Source of the DNA: Rhodospirillales bacterium
Lineage (GTDB): Bacteria; Pseudomonadota; Alphaproteobacteria; Micavibrionales; Micavibrionaceae
DNA: 64,000 nucleotides
Reading direction: 5' to 3'
Assembly: GCA_020638155.1 (NCBI GenBank)
Contig: JACKJB010000003.1
Coordinates: forward strand, 124,001-188,000
Every line of letters begins with the position of its first letter. The first letter of the stretch is position 1. Positions 26,116-34,926 of this stretch are shown here, piece after piece. The notes under the pieces are model-generated. The model ran no database searches. It was not told the DNA's origin and was given only the letters and a program-made list of their open reading frames with translations. The translations under genes and the position numbers were made by a program.

Positions 26116-27116
26116 TCAACCTTAAAATCATGCCCGATAATATGGCTGAACCCGTCGCGGGTTTTGCGGTTATGGGCGTTGATAAGATCAACCAGCATTT
26201 GCCGCACTTTTGGATCGTTCCAGCTTTGCAGTTGTTTAATCACGCCTTCGGGCCGGTCATAGTTTTTGATAAATGCCCGGAAATCGGTCGATGAAAACCC
26301 CATATCGATCAGGTTCTCATAAGCCAGCTTGGCAAAATCCCAATAGCCGGCCTCGATATCGTTCTCCATCACCGCTTTTTGCATCGCCTTATTATCAGGA
26401 TAAAATTTTTCACAGAGCAGCTTTTTATATTCCTGCTTTACAGCATCGGTCTGCGGCGAGAAGTAAATGATCGGCGAAGGGAAATTTTCCGGCCCGAAAT
26501 TATCCGGATGACGGTAGATCAGGCCGATCTGGGTGTTCTGATAGAAATGCACTGTTGATTCCGCGTATGTCCCGGTCCCGCCCGGCAGGGCAATCTGGGC
26601 GCCGGACAGCAGGTGATACATCAGCTGGCGCACTTTTTCATTCGGGGCGACGACGATGGAATCCGCATCGGTCGTAATTTCCTCGAAATGCGCTTCGGCG
26701 ACCTGCAATGAAAAGACCGATGTCAGCTTGCCCCCGGCATCTTTGACCGCCTTTGCGATCTCGCCCATCATGCCTGTGCCGCTGCCGGGATAGACGGTAT
26801 TAAAGCCCGCCTGCACGATATCGCGCGCCAGCGTTTTAACCGCACCGACCAGTTCCGGATCATTGCCTGTGGCCGACCCGGCGATATAACAGATCGATTT
26901 TTCGCGCTCGGCCTGCTGGATCAAGCCGACGGTCTTAAAATGGTTCTCGTTGGTGCTGTCCATGATATGCAGCTCATAATCATGGTCTTCCAGGAATTTC
27001 CGGATGTCTTCGAGAACTTTAGGATTGGTTTGCGGTTCGGTCAGGATGACTGCGGTCTTCCGCTTTTGCCCTGCCGCCGCGCCAAAGGCTTGTGTTCTTT
27101 TTTTATCTTGAGTCAT
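26112..27116 (-). CDS. LOG-family protein
   Basis: Member of the LOG (lysine decarboxylase-like) family, several of which release cytokinin bases from nucleoside monophosphates by phosphoribohydrolase activity. The two family motifs are PGSGTGMMGEIAKA (the GGGxxGLMG region) and ALPGGTGTYAE (PGGxGTxxE). At 334 aa it is longer than the usual 180-220 aa because of about 35 polar N-terminal and 90 C-terminal extra residues. No clear ribosome-binding site is visible before the ATG. Confidence 0.85.
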   Translation of the reverse strand: MTQDKKRTQAFGAAAGQKRKTAVILTEPQTNPKVLEDIRKFLEDHDYELHIMDSTNENHFKTVGLIQQAEREKSICYIAGSATGNDPELVGAVKTLARDIVQAGFNTVYPGSGTGMMGEIAKAVKDAGGKLTSVFSLQVAEAHFEEITTDADSIVVAPNEKVRQLMYHLLSGAQIALPGGTGTYAESTVHFYQNTQIGLIYRHPDNFGPENFPSPIIYFSPQTDAVKQEYKKLLCEKFYPDNKAMQKAVMENDIEAGYWDFAKLAYENLIDMGFSSTDFRAFIKNYDRPEGVIKQLQSWNDPKVRQMLVDLINAHNRKTRDGFSHIIGHDFKVD

Positions 27117-27181
27117 GATTAAGGTCTCTCTCTGTTCAGAAAGAGACCTTAACGATCATTACCATAACTTACAAGCCGCTT

Positions 27182-29860
27182 TTACGCCGCTTTCGCCATG
27201 TTCCGCAGGACGTAATGCAGGATACCGCCGTTTTTGTAGTATTCCAGCTCGTCCAGCGTATCGATCCGGCACAGCAGTTTGACGTCCTGTTTACCATGGA
27301 TATGCAGGGTCAGTTCCGCGCGCGGCGTCAAGCTGTCGATCCCGGTGATATCGAACTGCTCTTCCCCGGTCAGGTTAAGCTTTTCGCGGTTGATACCGTC
27401 CTGGAACTGCAGCGGCAACACGCCCATCCCGATCAGGTTGGAGCGGTGAATCCGCTCGAAGCTTTCGGCGATCACGGCTTTGACGCCCAGCAGGCGCGTC
27501 CCTTTAGCGGCCCAGTCCCGGGAAGATCCCGTCCCGTATTCCTTACCGGCGATCACGACCAGCGGCGTGCCTTCATCGACATATTTCATTGCGGCGTCGT
27601 AAATGCTCATCTGCTCGCCTGACGGGATATGGACGGTATAACCGCCTTCAACCCCCGGCACCATTTCGTTTTTGATGCGGATATTGGCAAAGGTGCCGCG
27701 CATCATGACTTCGTGGTTGCCCCGGCGCGACCCGTAGGAGTTAAAGTCTTTCGGGGAAATCCCGTGCTCGGTCAGGTAATGCCCCGCCGGAGAGTCTTTC
27801 TTGATCGCCCCGGCCGGTGAAATATGGTCGGTCGTCACGGAATCGCCGAGCAGCGCAAGGCAATGCGCGTTTTTAATATCGCCCGTCGCTTCCGGTTCAC
27901 GGTTCATATTGGCAAAGAAAGGCGGGTTTTTGACGTAGGTTGACTCGGCGCGCCAGTCAAAGGTTTCACTCTGCGCACTGCCGCCGATTTTTTGCCACAG
28001 CTCCGGCCCTTCAAACACGTTGCCGTAACGCTCGCGGAACATGTCCGGGGTCAGGCTGCCATTGACGACATCCTTGATTTCCTGTGAAGACGGCCAGATA
28101 TCCTGCAGGAAGACATCGTTGCCGTCCTGATCCTGCCCCAGCGGATCTTTATTCAGGTCATGTTTCATGCTGCCCGCCAGCGCATAGGCCACCACCAGCG
28201 GCGGGGAGGCCAGGTAGTTCGCGCGGACCTGCGGGCTGATCCGCCCTTCGAAATTCCGGTTGCCGGACAACACGCCGCAGACCGTCATGTCATTGCTTTC
28301 AATCGTTTCGCGCAGATTATCCGCCAGCGGGCCGGAGTTGCCGATACAGGTCGTGCATCCATAGCCGACAAGGTTAAAGCCCAGCGCGTCCAGATCGTCC
28401 TGCAAGCCTGCTTTTTCAAGGTAATCGGTGACAACCTGCGATCCCGGTGCCAGCGAGGTTTTAACCCATGGCTTGACCTTCAGCCCTTTGGCCAGTGCGT
28501 TACGGGCCAGAAGCCCGGCGGCGATCAGCACGGACGGGTTCGATGTATTGGTACAGCTTGTAATCGCGGCGATAACAACGTCACCGTTGCCGAGGTCGTG
28601 ATCGGCGTCTTTGACATCGTAACGGTCTTCCGCTGCCTGCTCGTTATCCGACAGGTAAGACGCGAACATGTCGGCCGCTTCGGACAGCTTGATCTTATCC
28701 TGCGGGCGTTTCGGCCCGGCGATGCACGGTTCGACGTCCCCCAGATCAAGCGCCAGCGTATCGGTAAAGACCGGGTCCGGCGTGTTCGTGTCACGCCATA
28801 AGCCCTGCTCCTTCGCGTAGGCTTCGACCAGCTTGATGCGGTGCGGATCGCGGCCGGTGAAGGTCAGGTAATTCAGTGTTTCCTGATCGACCGGGAAGAA
28901 GCCGCAAGTGCTGCCGAATTCCGGTGCCATATTGCTGAGCGTGGCCTGATCCGGCAGGCTCAGATGATCCAGCCCCGCGCCGTAAAATTCGACGAACTTG
29001 CCGACCACGCCTTTTTCACGCAGCATCTGCGTGACGGTCAGCACAAGGTCGGTCGCCGTCGCGCCTTCTTTGAGTTTTCCTGTCAGCTTGAAGCCGATCA
29101 CTTCCGGGATCATCATTGAAATCGGCTGGCCGAGCATCGCGGCTTCGGCTTCGATCCCGCCAACGCCCCACCCCAGCACGGCAAGGCCGTTAATCATCGT
29201 GGTGTGAGAATCCGTCCCGACCACCGTATCCGGGTAAGCGATCATCCGGCCCGTGCCGTCCTCGGCTTCAACCCATACGGTCTGTCCGAGATATTCCAGA
29301 TTGACCTGGTGGCAAATGCCCGTGCCCGGCGGCACGACGCGGAAATTATTGAACGCGTCCTGTCCCCAGCGCAGGAACTCATAGCGCTCGCCGTTACGTT
29401 CGAACTCGCGCACGACGTTGGCTTCGAAAGCTTTGGGCGAACCGAATTCATCGACCATCACCGAGTGATCGATCACCAGGTCCACGGCGTTCAGCGGGTT
29501 AATCTTCTGGGCATCGCCGCCGAGCGCCACCATCGCCTCACGCATCGCCGCCAGATCGACCACTGCAGGTACACCGGTGAAATCCTGCATCAACACGCGG
29601 GCCGGACGGAACGCGATTTCCTGTTCGGTACGGCCGCCATTATCCAGCCATGTCTTGAGCGCCTTCACGTCATTGACACTGACCGAGCGGTCATCTTCGA
29701 AGCGCAGCAGGTTTTCCAGCAGGACCTTGAGCGTAAAAGGAAGCCGCGACAAATCCCCCAGTTGCTCCTCCGCCGCCTTGAGGCTGAAATAATCATATTC
29801 CTTGCCATCAACTGTGAGCGTCTTGCGGGTGTTCAGGGTATCGTGTCCGGTATGTGTCAT
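27182..29860 (-). CDS. acnA: Aconitate hydratase A
   Basis: TCA-cycle enzyme converting citrate to isocitrate with a [4Fe-4S] cluster. The cluster Cys residues lie in AAITSCTNTSNPSV and GYGCTTCIGNSGPL. The C-terminal swivel domain has GKEYGTGSSRDWAAKG with the substrate-binding Ser/Arg. The length of 892 aa matches AcnA. AAAGGATC precedes the ATG on the minus strand. A long antisense frame across the gene is only its shadow. Isocitrate dehydrogenase is 8.9 kb away. Confidence 0.97.
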   Translation of the reverse strand: MTHTGHDTLNTRKTLTVDGKEYDYFSLKAAEEQLGDLSRLPFTLKVLLENLLRFEDDRSVSVNDVKALKTWLDNGGRTEQEIAFRPARVLMQDFTGVPAVVDLAAMREAMVALGGDAQKINPLNAVDLVIDHSVMVDEFGSPKAFEANVVREFERNGERYEFLRWGQDAFNNFRVVPPGTGICHQVNLEYLGQTVWVEAEDGTGRMIAYPDTVVGTDSHTTMINGLAVLGWGVGGIEAEAAMLGQPISMMIPEVIGFKLTGKLKEGATATDLVLTVTQMLREKGVVGKFVEFYGAGLDHLSLPDQATLSNMAPEFGSTCGFFPVDQETLNYLTFTGRDPHRIKLVEAYAKEQGLWRDTNTPDPVFTDTLALDLGDVEPCIAGPKRPQDKIKLSEAADMFASYLSDNEQAAEDRYDVKDADHDLGNGDVVIAAITSCTNTSNPSVLIAAGLLARNALAKGLKVKPWVKTSLAPGSQVVTDYLEKAGLQDDLDALGFNLVGYGCTTCIGNSGPLADNLRETIESNDMTVCGVLSGNRNFEGRISPQVRANYLASPPLVVAYALAGSMKHDLNKDPLGQDQDGNDVFLQDIWPSSQEIKDVVNGSLTPDMFRERYGNVFEGPELWQKIGGSAQSETFDWRAESTYVKNPPFFANMNREPEATGDIKNAHCLALLGDSVTTDHISPAGAIKKDSPAGHYLTEHGISPKDFNSYGSRRGNHEVMMRGTFANIRIKNEMVPGVEGGYTVHIPSGEQMSIYDAAMKYVDEGTPLVVIAGKEYGTGSSRDWAAKGTRLLGVKAVIAESFERIHRSNLIGMGVLPLQFQDGINREKLNLTGEEQFDITGIDSLTPRAELTLHIHGKQDVKLLCRIDTLDELEYYKNGGILHYVLRNMAKAA

Positions 29861-30080
29861 GATGTGATCCTTTGAAAGATTCGGCGAAAATTGTCCGACA
29901 AAAAATATAGCACTGACAAGGCTCTACGCAAATGGTTAACGTAAGGTTAAAATACCGGGGTGTATTTTCCTTCAAATCTGCCTTTTTTGTCCTTATTTCG
30001 GCCATATTTGGGGCGCACCATAAGAATAGGACAATAACTCCTTGTAGGGTTTCCAGCAAAACGTCCAGCACAAAGAATGA

Positions 30081-30111
30081 GAAGCCGCTATTCCCTTGCG
30101 ATGGCGGCTTC
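30081..30111 (-). terminator. Hairpin between acnA and the 30137 gene
   Basis: GAAGCCGC and GCGGCTTC form a stem around a 15-base loop. It follows the minus-strand gene ending at 30137. The rest of the 276-base interval is AT-rich and holds the acnA promoter region; I see nothing else there. Confidence 0.45.
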
Positions 30112-30136
30112 CTTCTTTTGGAGCAATGTTTTTTAA

Positions 30137-31309
30137 TCAGGGTTTATAGGACGAGGCTTTTGTTCCGGGCGAACCATGCATTCTGTAGTCCCGGACCATC
30201 GCATGTACTTCGTCAATGGCGGCCAGCTCAAACTGCCGCCGAAAGGCATCATACTCTTTTTGATCCCGTATGCCCGGATCAGACCCGGAAAGCTTGCCCA
30301 GTAAATCAATTTCTTCAGCATAAGAATGCCGGCTCCATATGGAGTCCGTATTCTCAACAACCCTGCTTCCCCTGACAATTACGGTATTTTCAGTATCGAG
30401 CGCTTGCCGCATATCTTCAGAGAGCAAATTCCTGATTGTTACATCTTCATGCTCGGAAAATACGGCTATAAGCTGTGCTGTGTTGCCTGCCGCGGCAGAA
30501 AACAAGCCATGAAGAGACTCTGCATAAGGACAGCCCCCTTTGCGCCCGGCGAGATGGGAAAATCCAAACTGGGCCAGAATCGTTTTGCGCGCCGCCGTCT
30601 GCGCATCTTCTGCCAAAATCTTTTTCACCTCATCAATCATCCACAAATTGCGAAGCCTGATACCGCCAATGTCGCCGGCCTTGATATCCCATATTGATTT
30701 TATATCCTGATTCTTAAACCTCCTGATGAAGTCAGCCGTAGCCGGTTCATCGGCATCCAGTTTTTCGCCTCTTGTCATCGTTATATCAATCAGGCGAATA
30801 TCATTCCCATTTTCCAGCCAGGCGGCAAAGTTCATCAGTTTTGTCACAGGCGCCTTGGGCCAATCCCACCCTGCATGCATCAATGCCTGTAACTTATGAT
30901 AACGGGCAGGATCTTCCGCCCTTACCCAAGAAACAGCATCTTTTGCTTCACGGGAGGAAAGAGGCTCTTTGTTTTTGTATAAAACGTCATGCAATATTAC
31001 CAATGCGTGATTATTTGCCATTTCCCTGACCATGACAGGTTTTGTAGCAGTGTGCTGCTCCAGCGATTGCCTGACCAGCTCCGCCAGCCTCACGTCGAAC
31101 GTATTGCCATGCGCCTCACCGAACAAGACGATGACATCCTGATCCGCTTGCTGCGCCTGTTGTATTCTGGCCGTAATCGCCCTAACCGCAGGCGCCGCAT
31201 CTTCCGGGCTATCGCTCAAATCTATCACTGTCGCATGGGCCGGAGACCATGCTGCGCTGTCAGGGCTTGATTTGATGGTGCCTTTTATTGTCATGCGGTG
31301 ACAATACAT
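30137..31309 (-). CDS. EreA/ChaN-like (Tiki superfamily) protein, putative
   Basis: A 390-aa protein whose FGEAHGN motif near residue 65, together with a late GFSHLAG motif, resembles the ExxH-type active site of the erythromycin esterase/ChaN/TIKI superfamily. Members include esterases, haem-binding proteins and proteases. There is no signal peptide. An ATG at 31294 is an equally possible start, and neither has a clear ribosome-binding site. The assignment rests on short motifs only and the substrate is unknown. Confidence 0.6.
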   Translation of the reverse strand: MYCHRMTIKGTIKSSPDSAAWSPAHATVIDLSDSPEDAAPAVRAITARIQQAQQADQDVIVLFGEAHGNTFDVRLAELVRQSLEQHTATKPVMVREMANNHALVILHDVLYKNKEPLSSREAKDAVSWVRAEDPARYHKLQALMHAGWDWPKAPVTKLMNFAAWLENGNDIRLIDITMTRGEKLDADEPATADFIRRFKNQDIKSIWDIKAGDIGGIRLRNLWMIDEVKKILAEDAQTAARKTILAQFGFSHLAGRKGGCPYAESLHGLFSAAAGNTAQLIAVFSEHEDVTIRNLLSEDMRQALDTENTVIVRGSRVVENTDSIWSRHSYAEEIDLLGKLSGSDPGIRDQKEYDAFRRQFELAAIDEVHAMVRDYRMHGSPGTKASSYKP

Positions 31310-31429
31310 CAGATGTTTAAATTATGTCAAATATTTCAATGCCATTATAAAGGGCATAGCATTCATGACAAGTTTGTGCGATGGTGCGCCCAGATTGTAT
31401 TTTCACCACCAATGAGACCAAACCCGGCG

Positions 31430-31858
31430 ATGATCCCCGAACTCGGACATTTTGCATTCATTCTGGCCATCACCGTGGCATTGTCCCAACTGCACCCGGC
31501 CCTGTCGCGGCAAGGGGCGGTCATCAGCCTGTTCCTGTTCGCGCTGTCATTACTGGCCCTGCTGTGGAGCTTTATCACACTGGATTTCACCGTGGTTGCC
31601 GTTGCCGAACACATGCATACGCTTCAAACAGTCATGGGCCGGATGATCGGGATGCTCAGCAGTCCGGCGTTGCTCGCCCTGCTGGCGGTTACGATGTTAA
31701 GCGCGGCGCGCTTAAAGTTTACGCGGGTCCGGCTAGCGGGACTTGTCTGCGCGATCGCCGCAGGGCTGGTCCTGTTTGCCCTTAGCCCGTTCGAGCGTCT
31801 CGATCCGCCGCCTTTTGACGGGATCGGTTATTCCCCGTTCGCGGAGGAAAAAGCATGA
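31430..31858 (+). CDS. Truncated CcmF-like membrane protein
   Basis: A 142-aa membrane protein with about four helices. It begins MIPELGHFAFILA, the standard start of the haem lyase CcmF, and ends SPFERLDPPPFDGIGYSP. That ending matches the NPFxRLxPxPxDGxGLNP stretch of CcmF just before its haem-handling domain. The WWD region and everything after it are missing, and the N-terminal part is shortened. It overlaps the ccmI-like gene by four bases. It could be a decayed gene kept in frame or a specialised mini-CcmF. An in-frame ATG 18 bases earlier is also possible. Confidence 0.65.
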   Translation: MIPELGHFAFILAITVALSQLHPALSRQGAVISLFLFALSLLALLWSFITLDFTVVAVAEHMHTLQTVMGRMIGMLSSPALLALLAVTMLSAARLKFTRVRLAGLVCAIAAGLVLFALSPFERLDPPPFDGIGYSPFAEEKA

Positions 31859-32418
31859 TCGTTATTGGTATATGCGCCATCATGATGATTGTCAGCCTGT
31901 CGGCGCTGCTGCTGCCGCTGATGCTGGGCAGCGGCAAAGACAAGATGCTGGGCTGGGCGCTGCTGTGTTTGATGACGATTGCGACCATGGGACTGTACCT
32001 GTCACGCGGCGCGCCTTACATCCCGTCCGCCCCGGCGCTGTTTGAACGAAGCGGACCGAATTTTGACAAACGGCAGGCGGTCAACGAAGAGCTGGCCCTG
32101 CTGGACCGGCTGGCACAAAAGCCGGATGATGCGGATCTTATGCTGGCGCTCGGGTCGGCCCGGATGAAAAACGGCCGCCTGCCCCAGGCCGTCACCATTC
32201 TTGAAACCGCACGGCAGCAAAAACCCACCCGCAAAGATATCAGCGAAAAGCTTGGAGCCGCTTATTATGCAGCCGCCCTTGTCGCGTTTCTGGTTGAAGA
32301 CGATACCGCGCAGGCTGGCTTGTATTTCGATCAGGCCCTGCAGACCGCGCCTGCGGATGCGCCATATAAAGACCGCCTCAGCGAAGATTACAAAAAATTT
32401 CAGGATGAGAAAGACTGA
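31855..32418 (+). CDS. ccmI: CcmI/CycH-like cytochrome c maturation TPR protein
   Basis: A 187-aa protein with two N-terminal membrane helices (about 1-22 and 30-48). LYLSRGAPYIPSAPAL follows, matching the CcmI/CycH linker. TPR-like helices fill the C-terminal two thirds (ALGSARMKNGRLPQAVTILETAR). CcmI chaperones apocytochrome c to the CcmF/H haem lyase in the periplasm. Here the only partner visible is a shortened CcmF, translationally coupled upstream. It is convergent with the next gene (19-base overlap). Confidence 0.72.
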   Translation: MIVIGICAIMMIVSLSALLLPLMLGSGKDKMLGWALLCLMTIATMGLYLSRGAPYIPSAPALFERSGPNFDKRQAVNEELALLDRLAQKPDDADLMLALGSARMKNGRLPQAVTILETARQQKPTRKDISEKLGAAYYAAALVAFLVEDDTAQAGLYFDQALQTAPADAPYKDRLSEDYKKFQDEKD

Positions 32419-33089
32419 CAGGTCTTTTTGATGCGCTCATATTCCTCGCGGCTGTCATGAGCCTGCTGCATTTCCTGACGCCGCCCCATCATGTCGGTAA
32501 ACATCATGCCAATCACTTGCTCCAGCTTCGCTTGCAGCCTGTTTTGCGCCGTTTTCAGTTCCGCAGCAGATCCACCGGATGCCGTATAATTTTGCAGCGC
32601 CGTCAATTCCAGATTCAGCGTATCCGTCATCTTTCCCTGATATTCCCGCAGTAAGACCCGGTCTATTTCAACATGCTGTTTTTCATGCGCCAGGATTTCA
32701 TCAAACCAGCAAGCCTTACCTTTAAAATCACGCGCGACATAAACTGTGGGTTCAAGTTTGAGAGAAATCGCAACATCATCTATAAAAACGCAGCCTTCGC
32801 CACGTGTTGTGTTTAATGCGGTTTTAAACCGGATCCGGTGTTCCGATGTAATAATCCCGCTCATCAACCCACCGATATCCATATTGTAATGCGCCGGATA
32901 CGGCGACACCGTATCTGTTTTTACATTGCTGAGCGCCTCAATCGGCTGCGTATAATCGTAGCGCACCGGAGCCCGATCTATCGTCACCTGAACCGACGGA
33001 TGCGCCGTGCCGCCGTCGCAGGCTTTCGCCGCAACGGGCACAAGCAGCCCCAGCGCCATAAGGCACAGCAAGCTCGCCTGGCGAACCAT
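32400..33089 (-). CDS. Secreted protein with HExxH motif, tandem family member 3
   Basis: A 229-aa exported protein with a signal peptide ending AAKA. HEKQHVEIDR, near residue 135, matches the zinc-peptidase HExxH signature and the DUF922-type surroundings. A long helical C-terminus ends EEYERIKKTC, shared with the first member (EEYERVSKIC). It is the last of three adjacent paralogues read from 34535 downwards. AGGGG precedes the start. It is a putative metallopeptidase; activity is unproven. Confidence 0.72.
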   Translation of the reverse strand: MVRQASLLCLMALGLLVPVAAKACDGGTAHPSVQVTIDRAPVRYDYTQPIEALSNVKTDTVSPYPAHYNMDIGGLMSGIITSEHRIRFKTALNTTRGEGCVFIDDVAISLKLEPTVYVARDFKGKACWFDEILAHEKQHVEIDRVLLREYQGKMTDTLNLELTALQNYTASGGSAAELKTAQNRLQAKLEQVIGMMFTDMMGRRQEMQQAHDSREEYERIKKTCQSFSS

Positions 33090-33188
33090 ATTTTACCCCT
33101 TCATCTAATCCGTGAAGGGGCACCCTAGCAATGTTCTATGGAAAAATAAAGAGCAATTACGGAATTAATACTACACGCATATTACTGG

Positions 33189-33863
33189 TTACTGGCCGCT
33201 ACAATCATACAGAATTTCCTGATAAAACTCGTCACGATCAGATTGCTTACGCAGTTCGAAAATCTGGGCTTCAACTTCATCAAACTTCATTTTAATTTCC
33301 GCTTCGATTTCCTTACGCCGTTTAAACAGGGCGCTATCGAGATTGGCATACCCCACAGGCCATACGTTGTTTGCCTTGAGAGAACTCTGCAGCTCGGCCA
33401 AGATTCGCTTTAACTCGTCATTGATGACTTCTTCGTCCTGCTGCATCAGTTCCATTTCAAGATTGAATAATTCATCATATACGCAGGTCCCTTCCGGGTG
33501 ATCGGAAGCAACCTCGACCTTATGGTCAACCGTCAGGGTTACATGAACTTTTTTGACGGCCATGCAGCGGCTGTTATTGTAACTGTCCATTTCGATATCA
33601 TAGCCGATCTTAAAAACAGGCGTCCCCATATTACCGATCTGCACCGGCATCTTCCGGTCATACCGGCTGCTTTTTTGCCGGGCAATCTGGAACGCCGTTT
33701 TCAAGTCGTTTTCCTGCAGCGCCCCATTAAAATACATAATATTAACATTGGGCGTTCCATAAGCAGGGCAGTTAACCTGCTGTCCCACAGCTTCCTCTGC
33801 TCCGGCAGGTTTTCCCGATAAAAAAACAAGCATTGCCAATGCCAGTATCGCAACCCTGGTCAT
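33189..33863 (-). CDS. Secreted paralogue lacking the HExxH motif, tandem member 2
   Basis: A 224-aa exported protein with a signal peptide ending PAGA. It shares its architecture with the flanking members: a beta-rich N-terminal half with paired Cys, then a long helical C-terminus ending YEILYDC-like. Where the others have HExxH it reads NLEMELMQQ, so the metal site is lost. GGAGG lies nine bases before the ATG, just after the stop of member 1. It is probably a non-catalytic partner or decoy. Confidence 0.7.
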   Translation of the reverse strand: MTRVAILALAMLVFLSGKPAGAEEAVGQQVNCPAYGTPNVNIMYFNGALQENDLKTAFQIARQKSSRYDRKMPVQIGNMGTPVFKIGYDIEMDSYNNSRCMAVKKVHVTLTVDHKVEVASDHPEGTCVYDELFNLEMELMQQDEEVINDELKRILAELQSSLKANNVWPVGYANLDSALFKRRKEIEAEIKMKFDEVEAQIFELRKQSDRDEFYQEILYDCSGQ

Positions 33864-33866
33864 ATT

Positions 33867-34535
33867 CTATTTTCCTCCGCAGATTTTACTGACGCGTTCA
33901 TATTCCTCAAGCGAGTCAACACCAGCCTGACGACGCGCCATTTCCTGATGTAACAGTAACTTTTTTGACTCCACCGCCGCCGTTATATGACCGACCAGCT
34001 GCTTTTTCACAGTATCAAGCTGGTGATAATTATACGGCCCCATCGCCCCGGCCCCGTCTACGGCGTCTTTCACCGCAAGGCCGATATCCATAGCGTATTT
34101 ATTAATAACATCACGATCGACATCCACATGCTTTAATTCGTGATCGATGATCGCATCACGGCATACAGAGTCTTTCGTTCGTTCGCTGGCGATATAGATT
34201 TTCGGAGACAATTCTATGGTGACCTCGATTTTGTCATACCACAGGCAGGCCGTTTGCCGCGCCGGATCCTGCTGGATCCCCCATTGCACCCGCGTTTTTA
34301 TGGCCGGACGATCGTGACGAAGTCCACCCGTGGCCGTATCCGTGCCGGGATCATAGGGATTAACCGTATTGCTTTTAAACCGGCCCAGCTCTTCAGAGGT
34401 AAGATTAAACTCATAGGCGACCGGTGCGGTCGTCGGCACGACACTAATGGCAGGCGCGGCAGGAACACTACATAGCATCGTGTTCCCGGCCAATATCAAC
34501 AATCCTGCTACTGTTGCCGCATCAAATCCAAACAT
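33867..34535 (-). CDS. Secreted protein with HExxH motif, tandem member 1
   Basis: A 222-aa exported protein, first of three paralogues in one minus-strand run. The hydrophobic N-terminus (about 1-27) looks like a signal peptide. HELKHVDVDRDV near residue 135 carries the HExxH signature, followed by helices and a final YERVSKICGG. Cys residues match those of member 3. No ribosome-binding site is obvious. Confidence 0.7.
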   Translation of the reverse strand: MFGFDAATVAGLLILAGNTMLCSVPAAPAISVVPTTAPVAYEFNLTSEELGRFKSNTVNPYDPGTDTATGGLRHDRPAIKTRVQWGIQQDPARQTACLWYDKIEVTIELSPKIYIASERTKDSVCRDAIIDHELKHVDVDRDVINKYAMDIGLAVKDAVDGAGAMGPYNYHQLDTVKKQLVGHITAAVESKKLLLHQEMARRQAGVDSLEEYERVSKICGGK

Positions 34536-34629
34536 TACCCTAATATCCTAACATATTTTAAGTTAACAGGCTGTTGCCATTATGGTACGACTGAGATCAG
34601 GATCAAAAGCCAAATAAGGGGCTATTATC

Positions 34630-34926
34630 ATGGTTTTCATAGGAAAATTGCTATTGCTGGCGCTGGAAGTCTATTTCTGGATCATTATCCTGAGTGTGGT
34701 CATCAGCTGGCTGATCGCGTTCGGGGTGCTTAATACCAACAACCCGCAAGCCGCCAATATCGTTAAAATGCTGGAACGGGTCACGGAGCCGGTTTACAAG
34801 CCGCTGCGCAAAGCCATCCCCCCGATCGGCGGGATTGATATTACCCCGATCATCGTTATTTTCGGCATTTATATCGCCAAGGAGATCGTCATATGGCTGA
34901 CCTTTCCCGGTGCAGTGTACCGATGA
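34630..34926 (+). CDS. YggT-family membrane protein
   Basis: A 98-aa protein with two YggT-type hydrophobic regions. The middle has VTEPVYKPLRKAIPPIGGIDITPI, the family signature that is close to RVTEPxLxPxRRxIPPxGxxD. YggT proteins are inner-membrane proteins linked to osmotic tolerance and possibly to division or secretion. It is coupled to folD by an ATGA overlap. Confidence 0.92.
   Translation: MVFIGKLLLLALEVYFWIIILSVVISWLIAFGVLNTNNPQAANIVKMLERVTEPVYKPLRKAIPPIGGIDITPIIVIFGIYIAKEIVIWLTFPGAVYR

Noticed and set aside
29204..29875. Long plus-strand frame opposite acnA
   Set aside because: It lies entirely antisense to a clear aconitase gene, and its protein has no recognisable features; it is a frame shadow.
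31298..31429. Longer N-terminus for the CcmF-like protein
   Set aside because: MIPELGHF at 31430 is the family's conserved start; upstream codons have no family match.
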